Assembly: GCA_903831485.1 (NCBI GenBank) | Contig: CAIKXW010000367.1 | Coordinates: 1-10,076, forward strand | DNA from: an uncultured Alphaproteobacteria bacterium | GTDB taxonomy: Bacteria; Pseudomonadota; Alphaproteobacteria; Caulobacterales; Hyphomonadaceae | Direction: 5' to 3' | DNA length: 10,076 bases | In this document: positions 1-5,412 of the stretch, piece by piece | Layout: every line of letters starts with the position of its first letter | Numbering within the stretch: the stretch's first letter is position 1 | Notes under the pieces: generated by a model | Told to the model about the DNA's origin: nothing | Database searches by the model: none | Seen by the model: only the letters and a program-made list of their open reading frames with translations | Position numbers and translations under genes: made by a program

Positions 1-1
1 C

Positions 2-1903
2 GAGGGCCTCGAACCCGTCCGCAAACGCCCCGGCATGTATATCGGCGGCACGGACGAGCGCGCCTATCACCACCTCTTCGCCGAAGTCCTCGACAACGCC
101 ATCGACGAAGCCGTCGCCGGCCACGCCAGCCGCATCGACGTCACGCTCAGCGCCGACGGATACCTCTCCGTGCGCGACGACGGCCGCGGCATCCCGATCG
201 GCATCCACCCGAAATTCAAGAACAAGACCGCCCTCGAAGTGATCATGACGATGCTGCACTCGGGCGGCAAATTCTCGAACAAGGCCTATGAGACAGCCGG
301 CGGCCTGCACGGCGTCGGCATCTCCGTCGTCAACGCGCTCTCCGACGTCGTCGAGGTGGAAATCGCCATCGACAGAAAACTCCACCGGCAGACCTACTCA
401 CGCGGGCACCCCACCTCGAAACTGAAAGAGGTCGGCGCCGCCCCGAACCGCCGCGGCACGCAGATCAAATTCCATCCCGACCCGCAGATCTTCGGCGACA
501 AGCTCCACTTTCGCCCCTCGCGCCTGTTCGCGATGGCGCGCTCGAAAGCCTACCTCTCGCGCGCCGCCGAAATCCGCTGGAGCTGCGACCCAACACTGAT
601 CAAGGACGGCGACACCACGCCGGCCGAAGCAGTTCTCTCCTATCCCAACGGCCTCGCCGACATGATGAAGGAGCTGACGACCGAGGCGAAGACAGTCCTG
701 CCCGAAGCCTTCACCGGCCGGGTCGAAGTCAACGGCGGCGGCGCCGTCGAATGGGCCGTCGTGTGGTCCGTCAACGGCTTCGGCGAGGCCGATGGCTTCT
801 CGCGCACCTACTGCAACACCATCCCCACGCCTGAAGGCGGCACGCACGAAGCCGGCATGCGCTCTGCGCTCACCAAGGGCCTGCGCGCCTATGGCGAGAT
901 GGTCGGCAACAAGAAGACCGGCCTCGTCACCGCAGACGACATGCTCGGCACAGCTGGCGCGCTCCTCTCCGTCTTCATCCGCAATCCGGAGTTCGTCGGC
1001 CAGACGAAAGAGAAGCTCTCAACGCAAGACGCCTTCCGCATCACCGAAAACGCGATGCGCGACCGCTTTGACCACTGGCTCACCGCGTCCACCGCCAACG
1101 CCAATCGCCTGCTCGAATGGGCGATCGGCCAGGCCGAAGACCGCATGCGCAAGCGGAAGGACAAGGAAGTCGCCCGCCAGTCCGCCACGCGCAAGCTCCG
1201 CCTGCCCGGCAAACTCGCCGACTGCTCGGACGGTTCAGCCCAAGGCACCGAACTTTTCATTGTCGAAGGCGACTCGGCTGGTGGGTCCGCGAAGCAGGCG
1301 CGCGACCGCGCCACACAGGCCGTGCTCCCGCTGCGCGGTAAGATCCTCAACGTCGCCAGCGCCGGCGACGAGAAGCTCTCGGGCAACAAGGAATTATCCG
1401 ACCTCGCCACCGCCCTCGGCACCGGCCTCGCCCACCGCTTCCGCGTCGAGGATCTTCGCTACGAACGCATCATCATCATGACCGACGCCGACGTCGACGG
1501 CGCCCACATCGCGTCGCTGCTGATCACGTTCTTCTTCCGCCAGACCCCCGGCCTCATCGAAAGCGGCCGCCTCTTCCTCGCCATGCCGCCGCTCTATCGC
1601 ATCAGCCATGGCAGCAAGTCGGCCTACGCCCGCGACGACGCCCACAAGGACGAACTCCTCGCGACAGAGTTCAAGGGCAAGAAGCCCGACATCGGCCGCT
1701 TCAAGGGCCTCGGCGAGATGATGCCGGCGCAGCTGAAAGAGACGACGATGAACCACAAGACGCGCACCCTCGCGCGCGTCGCCCTGCCCAAGTCGATCAA
1801 GTCGGTCGAAGACCTCGTCGAAACCCTGATGGGCAAGAAGCCGGAACTCCGCTTCAAGTTTATCCAGGACAACGCGAAGTTCATCGACGAGCTGGATGTG
1901 TAG
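2..1903 (+). CDS. parE: DNA topoisomerase IV subunit B (ParE), 5' end outside window
   Basis: ATPase subunit of topoisomerase IV, which works with ParC to decatenate replicated chromosomes and relax supercoils in the cytoplasm. The frame is already open at base 2 (EGLEPVRKRPG, then the Met at base 35), so the true start lies upstream and probably only a few tens of residues are missing. Counting from that Met: GHKL ATPase residues are Glu17/Asn21 (EVLDNAIDEA), DDGRGIP 48-54 and GGLHGVGISVVNALS 89-103. The transducer QTK loop is at 323-325. The TOPRIM motifs are EGDSAGGSA from 411 and MTDADVDGAH from 482, and RFKGLGEM follows near the C-terminus. ParE is favoured over GyrB because of the compact length, with no long TOPRIM insert, and the GGTDERAYHHLFAEV and PGLIESGRLFLAMPPLYRI segments. 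The C-terminus is intact and no frameshift is seen. The next gene follows on the same strand after about 140 bases. Confidence 0.96.
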   Translation, partial: EGLEPVRKRPGMYIGGTDERAYHHLFAEVLDNAIDEAVAGHASRIDVTLSADGYLSVRDDGRGIPIGIHPKFKNKTALEVIMTMLHSGGKFSNKAYETAGGLHGVGISVVNALSDVVEVEIAIDRKLHRQTYSRGHPTSKLKEVGAAPNRRGTQIKFHPDPQIFGDKLHFRPSRLFAMARSKAYLSRAAEIRWSCDPTLIKDGDTTPAEAVLSYPNGLADMMKELTTEAKTVLPEAFTGRVEVNGGGAVEWAVVWSVNGFGEADGFSRTYCNTIPTPEGGTHEAGMRSALTKGLRAYGEMVGNKKTGLVTADDMLGTAGALLSVFIRNPEFVGQTKEKLSTQDAFRITENAMRDRFDHWLTASTANANRLLEWAIGQAEDRMRKRKDKEVARQSATRKLRLPGKLADCSDGSAQGTELFIVEGDSAGGSAKQARDRATQAVLPLRGKILNVASAGDEKLSGNKELSDLATALGTGLAHRFRVEDLRYERIIIMTDADVDGAHIASLLITFFFRQTPGLIESGRLFLAMPPLYRISHGSKSAYARDDAHKDELLATEFKGKKPDIGRFKGLGEMMPAQLKETTMNHKTRTLARVALPKSIKSVEDLVETLMGKKPELRFKFIQDNAKFIDELDV

Positions 1904-1908
1904 ATCGC

Positions 1909-1940
1909 TTGACCGAAGAGGGCCCATCTGGCGCGTTATC
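1909..1940 (+). promoter_or_regulatory. Possible promoter for the thioesterase pair
   Basis: TTGACC (1909-1914) begins just after the parE stop, and GCGTTATC (1933-1940) resembles the Caulobacter-type -10 GCTANAWC. The spacing is longer than usual, so this is weak. Read-through from parE is an alternative. Confidence 0.2.
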
Positions 1941-2005
1941 GACAACACGGCCGAGAGTGCGGCGCTCGCCAGGCTGGATGAAGTGAAGCCTGCCACTGCG
2001 TAAGG

Positions 2006-2020
2006 AGTTGGCGCCAGCGC
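2006..2020 (+). repeat. 15-bp inverted repeat, left arm
   Basis: AGTTGGCGCCAGCGC is the exact reverse complement of 2995-3009. It lies in the leader of the first thioesterase gene. The core TGGCGCCA is itself palindromic. Confidence 0.6.
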
Positions 2021-2044
2021 GCTCCTGTGCACATGAAGGGCGCC

Positions 2045-2521
2045 ATGAGCGACACCGAACAGCGTGACGATACGGCGACCGATGGCGTGGGCGACTGGGC
2101 CGGCAACCCTTACGCCTCCCGCATGGTCGAATACACGCCCTACGCGGTGGCGCTGGGAATGAAGTTCATGTCCTCGTCGGCCGGCCGCGGCGAAATACTC
2201 CTGCCCTGGCGCGAGGACCTGGTCGGACAGGACGGCACCGACATACTTGCCCCCGGCGTGCTGACGGCCCTGATCGACCACACTTGCGGCCTCGCCATCA
2301 TGGCCGGGCTCGGCTTCGAGGCGGCGCCGGCAACGCTCGACCTGCGCATCGACCACATGCGCCCCGCCGCCCCGCGCGCGTCTGTCACTTGCTCGGCGCA
2401 TGTGTACCGCGCGACACGCACCATCGCCTTCCTGCGCGCAGAAGCGTGGGATGTATCGCCTGATGATCCCGTTGCCGCCGCACAGGCCGCCTTCACACTC
2501 AATCGCCGGAGCGTGAAATGA
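2045..2521 (+). CDS. PaaI-like hotdog-fold thioesterase, first of a coupled pair
   Basis: A 158-residue single-domain hotdog protein, probably hydrolysing or binding acyl-CoA thioesters in the cytoplasm; the substrate is unknown. The hotdog helix is at about 69-90 (PGVLTALIDHTCGLA), followed by the strands ATLDLRIDHMRPA and RTIAFLRAEAWD. In PaaI-type enzymes this helix is usually preceded by His-Gly-Gly. Here the position reads Ala69-Pro70-Gly71, so the His is missing, but the acidic residue of the helix is kept (Asp78). ATG 2045 is chosen because GAAGGG sits 4 bases upstream. GTG 2027 and ATG 2033 are in frame but have poorer ribosome-site spacing. The stop overlaps the next start by four bases (ATGA, 2518-2521), so translation of the two is coupled. 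The first 25 residues are polar and probably disordered. The family is clear; catalytic activity is less certain because of the lost His. Confidence 0.88.
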   Translation: MSDTEQRDDTATDGVGDWAGNPYASRMVEYTPYAVALGMKFMSSSAGRGEILLPWREDLVGQDGTDILAPGVLTALIDHTCGLAIMAGLGFEAAPATLDLRIDHMRPAAPRASVTCSAHVYRATRTIAFLRAEAWDVSPDDPVAAAQAAFTLNRRSVK

Positions 2522-2940
2522 CTGCCGCGATTGACCTCGACGACATCCTTAACAGCTCGCCCTTCGCCCGATTCCTCGCGATTGCAGCGCAAGCTGACGA
2601 ACGCGGCGTCCTCGCGACGATGCCGGTGCGCGACCAGCTCGTCGGCAATGTGATGCTCCCCGCCCTGCATGGCGGGTGCGTCGCGTCCTTCCTCGAAATC
2701 GCCTGCCTCCTGCAAGTGGCGCATGAAGTCGGCACCACCGCGCCTGCCCGCGCGATCAATATCAGCGTGGAATATCTCCGGCCCGCGCGCCGCGAGACGA
2801 CCTACGCACGCGCAAAGATTCGTCGTCTCGGAAAGCGCGTCGCCGTAGTCCACGCCGAGGCATGGCAGCAGGACGAGAGCAAGCCGGTCTGCCTCCTGCA
2901 AAGCCATCTGAGATTGCCGGCCGGACTGACCGCGGAGTAG
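2518..2940 (+). CDS. PaaI-like hotdog-fold thioesterase, second of a coupled pair
   Basis: A 140-residue hotdog-fold protein, a paralogue of the gene just upstream and probably an acyl-CoA thioesterase subunit. It keeps the family His-Gly-Gly at 51-53 (ALHGGCVASFLEIA), followed by an acidic residue on the hotdog helix that is Glu60 rather than the usual Asp. The later strands INISVEYLRPA and KRVAVVHAEAW match the fold: the Y-LRPA and AEAW signatures also occur in the neighbour as HMRPA and AEAW. The start ATG 2518 overlaps the upstream stop, and GGAG at 2508-2511 lies 6 bases before it inside the upstream gene. Hotdog proteins act as dimers or tetramers with active sites at the subunit interface, so a heteromer with the upstream product is plausible (inference). 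The gene converges on a minus-strand gene that ends 93 bases away. Confidence 0.9.
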   Translation: MTAAIDLDDILNSSPFARFLAIAAQADERGVLATMPVRDQLVGNVMLPALHGGCVASFLEIACLLQVAHEVGTTAPARAINISVEYLRPARRETTYARAKIRRLGKRVAVVHAEAWQQDESKPVCLLQSHLRLPAGLTAE

Positions 2941-2972
2941 CGGCATTCGAATTGCGCACTTGAAATCGACGG

Positions 2973-2996
2973 GCCCCGCTACAACCTGCTCGGGGC
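2973..2996 (+). terminator. Weak hairpin between convergent genes
   Basis: GCCCCG (2973-2978) and CGGGGC (2991-2996) can form a 6-bp GC stem with a 12-base loop, 33 bases after the second thioesterase stop. There is no T-run after it, so it is at best a weak or factor-dependent terminator. Confidence 0.25.
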
Positions 2997-3009
2997 GCTG
3001 GCGCCAACT
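2995..3009 (-). repeat. 15-bp inverted repeat, right arm
   Basis: GCGCTGGCGCCAACT, the exact reverse complement of 2006-2020, lies between the convergent second thioesterase gene and the membrane-protein gene. Together the arms bracket the thioesterase pair. Confidence 0.6.
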
Positions 3010-3033
3010 TGGCCGGTCTTTGGCTGGTTCGTC

Positions 3034-3510
3034 TCAATCAGCTTTCTTCCACAGCCGTGGCCGCCACACACCAACAACCACATTGACCAGCGACAGCACC
3101 ATGATAGCGGTCAGCGCGCCCCACTCATTGGCGATCGCATCCGCCAGCGCCTTCTGCTGGGCCTCGCCTGCGGCGATCTTGGCGGAAATGCTCGCAGCCG
3201 AACTTGCCTTGGAGCCGATGATGCCGAGCGTGGCCTCGAACGTGCTGAGACCGAGCAGCGCCTTGAGCCATGCCCATCGCGTCTCCCGGAAAGGCGGATG
3301 GACTACCATCGACAGCAGGCCCGACATCAGCGCAATCGCCAGCGAGGGAAGCAGCAGGTAGTTGCACAGCGCCGCTATGGACGCTCGCGCGTTCGAATAG
3401 GCCGCTGCCGTGTCCTGGGGCGCCGCAACGAGAATAATGATATACCCCATCAACGCGCCGATCAGTCCACACGAGGCAAGCGTGTGGAGGATTTTCGTCG
3501 CTTTGCGCAT
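3034..3510 (-). CDS. Small integral membrane protein with four predicted helices
   Basis: A 158-residue inner-membrane protein of unknown function. Four hydrophobic segments are visible at about residues 9-30, 48-70, 79-99 and 131-149. A more polar, Ala/Ser/Lys-rich stretch (100-128) lies between the third and fourth, and the basic tail RPRLWKKAD probably faces the cytoplasm. The spacing of the helices and the LLLPSLAIALMSGLLSM segment followed by WAWLKALLGL recall DUF2269-like predicted membrane proteins, but this is only a resemblance. It is the last gene of a minus-strand run and starts 24 bases after the GST stop. The only purine-rich ribosome-site candidate, AGGAGG (3531-3536 on the plus strand as CCTCCT), overlaps that stop and is about 20 bases from the ATG, which is long. 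No other in-frame start lies between them, so translation may depend on coupling to the GST gene. Confidence 0.8.
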   Translation of the reverse strand: MRKATKILHTLASCGLIGALMGYIIILVAAPQDTAAAYSNARASIAALCNYLLLPSLAIALMSGLLSMVVHPPFRETRWAWLKALLGLSTFEATLGIIGSKASSAASISAKIAAGEAQQKALADAIANEWGALTAIMVLSLVNVVVGVWRPRLWKKAD

Positions 3511-3534
3511 GAAATTGGAAGGCGTGGCGGCCTC

Positions 3535-4155
3535 CTATGCCTTGCTGGCCGAAGCACTCGGTCGCGACGCCATACGGTCGAACCAGGCAGCGACGTTCGT
3601 GTTGTCCCGATTGATCGGCTGGCCGACCGTCGCGCCGAAGTCGAGCGCGCAGAACAGCAGTATGTCGGCCAGCGTGCAGCTGTCGCTCGCGATGAAGTCA
3701 CGCCCGCCGATCAACCCGTCGAGCCAGGTGATTTTCTCCTGCGCGATCAGCTTGAGGTCCGCCGCGGCCTGCGGCAGAAGCCGCATCCGGTCCTTGAACA
3801 GCCCGTAGCCTTCCGCCGCGCGGAAGCCGGTCAGCATCGGCTCGACGATGTAGAGATCAACGCGGCGCGTCCACATGCGGGTCATCGCCCGCTCCTCGGC
3901 ATTGGTGCCGATCAGCGGCGGGCTTGGATGCTTTTCCTCAAGGTATTCGCAGATCGCCGTTATCTCTGCGAGATACCGGCCATCATCGAGCTCAAGCGTC
4001 GGCATCTGCGCGCCCGGATTACGCGCGACATGGGCGGGCTGGCGGTTTTCCCCGGCCATCAGGTCGACCGTCATCCGCGGCATATCGATGCCTTTCTCCG
4101 CCATGAACATTTTCACGACGCGCGGATTGGGACCAATCGAGTCGTAGAGTTTCAT
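3535..4155 (-). CDS. Glutathione S-transferase family protein
   Basis: A 206-residue cytosolic glutathione transferase with the usual two domains. The N-terminal thioredoxin-like domain (about 1-78) begins MKLYDSIGPNPRVVKMFMAEKGI. It contains the cis-proline before a strand (QMPTLELDDG, Pro52) and the glutathione-contacting segment AEITAICEYLEE, with Glu64 at the place of the usual Glu-Ser pair. The helical C-terminal domain (about 85-200) carries the N-capping box DSCTLADI (Thr161 to Asp164) that is conserved in GSTs. Ser6 near the N-terminus is a candidate for activating glutathione, though the class cannot be fixed by eye. The start is supported by GGAG six bases upstream of the ATG. The gene sits 44 bases after an MpaB-type oxygenase and 24 bases before a membrane protein, all on the same strand. 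This suggests conjugation or reduction of an oxidised product, but the substrate is unknown. Confidence 0.92.
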   Translation of the reverse strand: MKLYDSIGPNPRVVKMFMAEKGIDMPRMTVDLMAGENRQPAHVARNPGAQMPTLELDDGRYLAEITAICEYLEEKHPSPPLIGTNAEERAMTRMWTRRVDLYIVEPMLTGFRAAEGYGLFKDRMRLLPQAAADLKLIAQEKITWLDGLIGGRDFIASDSCTLADILLFCALDFGATVGQPINRDNTNVAAWFDRMASRPSASASKA

Positions 4156-4199
4156 GACATACTCCGCGCCAGCAGCATTGCTGCCAGAGTTTCAGCACA

Positions 4200-5150
4200 T
4201 CATTCGGCGGGTTGCACCACTGTCGTTGCGGCAGGCCGCTTCATCCCGAACCCCGCTGCGCGCCACTGCGCCATCAGCTCGGCCTGCCTGCGCTTGTCTA
4301 CAAACAGGAAGTTGGCCGGCAAGCCGACGCGAAGACTGGCATCGCACGGCGGTGATCCGGGGATGGGCGTCCTGTTGAGGTGCTTGCCCAAAGCCTTGAC
4401 CACCATGCGGTCTATCGCGCTGAGAGCATACTTCGGTCCCAGGCCAAGCTTCTCACGGACGACCGGCGGCAACAGCGACACCGACGCCCGCCCTAGGGCG
4501 CGGCTCAGATACTTCGGCGTGTCCGGCGCGGCCTGTCCCGACTGGATGATCGCGAGAAATTCCTCGTTGATCGGATGCGGCTCGAAGCGATGCGCCAGCC
4601 GGTTCATCATCTCGAAGAACTCCGCGGTCGACATCGGCGAATGCTGCACGCCATACAGCTTCGCGCCCGGGGCCGCCTCGGCGTAGTAGAGTGACTTGTC
4701 GGCTTCAGACACGCGTTCGACAAACGTGTCGTAGGCCGTGAGGAACCCATAGGCCGCTGTTGCGCTGACCCAGTCGAGCAGATCGACGTCGAGCGCGCGA
4801 TAAGCCTCACCCTTCGGCGTCGTCCCGCTCACGCGCGAATGCATGTTGGTGACGCCCTGGATCACGCGCTCGGCCGCGCGCTTCGGACCATAGACGCCAA
4901 CCATCGCCGCAACGCCGGTGCGCTTGGATCGGCCGATCGGGTCCTGCTTGTAGATCGAGTGATCCCACACGCCCGAGCGTATGCGCGCATCCGCAAACTC
5001 GAGCAGCACCGCCGCCACACCGCCGACGGCCATGGCGACCGGATTCTTGTAGACCTTCCAGTGCATTGAGTCTGGATCAAGACCCGATGGCTCACCCGGC
5101 GGATTCCTGAAGTCGACCTTCCAGCCAAGATACGTTTCGGGTTGCTTCAT
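4200..5150 (-). CDS. MpaB/DUF2236-family oxygenase (Lcp-like catalytic domain)
   Basis: A 316-residue protein of the oxygenase MpaB family (DUF2236), which includes latex-clearing protein (a b-type haem dioxygenase of polyisoprene) and the fungal oxygenase MpaB. Family features seen: PVAMAVGGVAAVLLEFADARI (residues 37-57), a haem-pocket-like VTNMHSRVSGTTP segment with His104 as candidate ligand, the following YRALDVDLLDWVSAT, and then TAYDTFVERVSEADKSLYYAE and LLPPVVREKLGL. No signal peptide or clear membrane anchor is seen. The frame stays open 375 bases further upstream. The start was placed at the Met of MKQPETYLGW because homologous sequence begins near there, GAGG and AGGG stretches precede it, and the extension would run across the divergent promoter region into the next gene. 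It is first in a minus-strand run with a GST and a membrane protein. The substrate is unknown. Haem binding is inferred from the family. Confidence 0.85.
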   Translation of the reverse strand: MKQPETYLGWKVDFRNPPGEPSGLDPDSMHWKVYKNPVAMAVGGVAAVLLEFADARIRSGVWDHSIYKQDPIGRSKRTGVAAMVGVYGPKRAAERVIQGVTNMHSRVSGTTPKGEAYRALDVDLLDWVSATAAYGFLTAYDTFVERVSEADKSLYYAEAAPGAKLYGVQHSPMSTAEFFEMMNRLAHRFEPHPINEEFLAIIQSGQAAPDTPKYLSRALGRASVSLLPPVVREKLGLGPKYALSAIDRMVVKALGKHLNRTPIPGSPPCDASLRVGLPANFLFVDKRRQAELMAQWRAAGFGMKRPAATTVVQPAE

Positions 5151-5216
5151 GGCCTCACCCTGGGGCGCCCAAAGCCCCTTGCTTGCGACTAATCCTTGCA
5201 CGCGACCGGTCCCACA

Positions 5217-5238
5217 GTTTGACACGCACGAAAGGCTG
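5217..5238 (+). repeat. Imperfect direct repeat, copy 1
   Basis: GTTTGACACGCACGAAAGGCTG matches copy 2 at 5353-5375 at 19 of 23 aligned positions with one gap. It contains a perfect TTGACA (5219-5224). It lies between the divergent oxygenase and amidohydrolase operons. Confidence 0.55.
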
Positions 5239-5352
5239 CGGCGAGCCTCAAACGTGACGAGCCCGAGTATTGTTTTCGACAAGTTGCGTGGGCTTCGGAT
5301 TGTTTGTTGCGAAACCCATCCCGGGCCAGCTCTCGCCTTTCGCGTGTGTGCG

Positions 5353-5375
5353 GTTTGACGCGCAACGCGAGGCTG
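5353..5375 (+). repeat. Imperfect direct repeat, copy 2
   Basis: Second copy, GTTTGACGCGCA followed by ACGCGAGGCTG, 136 bases downstream of copy 1 in the same orientation and 37 bases before the amidohydrolase start. It contains TTGACG. It could be a duplicated promoter or regulator site. Confidence 0.55.
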
Positions 5376-5384
5376 TGCAGACAT
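5355..5384 (+). promoter_or_regulatory. Possible promoter for the amidohydrolase pair
   Basis: TTGACG (5355-5360) with AGACAT (5379-5384) 18 bases downstream lies 28 bases before the ATG. The -35 is good and the -10 is poor, so this is tentative. The -35 lies inside the second copy of the local direct repeat. Confidence 0.3.
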
Positions 5385-5412
5385 TGCCCTAGCGAAATCA
5401 GCGGGGCGCGGA

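Larger units (their letters stand above)
5151..5412. other. Divergent intergenic region with regulatory potential
   Basis: These 262 bases separate the minus-strand oxygenase operon from the plus-strand amidohydrolase operon and must hold both promoters. Besides the direct repeat there is a nested inverted repeat at 5217-5253: outer arms GTTTGA/TCAAAC and inner arms AGGCT/AGCCT with loop GCGGCG. No convincing minus-strand -35/-10 pair was found. Confidence 0.5.

Noticed and set aside
1902..2001. Open frame after parE ending in TAA at 1999-2001 (contains WRVIDNTAESAALARLDEV)
   Set aside because: It has no usable start codon near its beginning and no ribosome site. It could be a gene remnant, but nothing supports it as a coding gene.
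1394..2401. Minus-strand open frame of 335 codons
   Set aside because: It runs antisense through the conserved TOPRIM region of parE and into the thioesterase, and its low-complexity product has no family signature.
2994..3005. GGCGCTGGCGCC as a terminator hairpin
   Set aside because: The two-base loop is too small for a stable hairpin and no T-run follows.
3298..4686. Plus-strand open frame of 462 codons
   Set aside because: It is antisense to the membrane protein, GST and oxygenase genes, which all have clear family motifs, and it shows no domain of its own.
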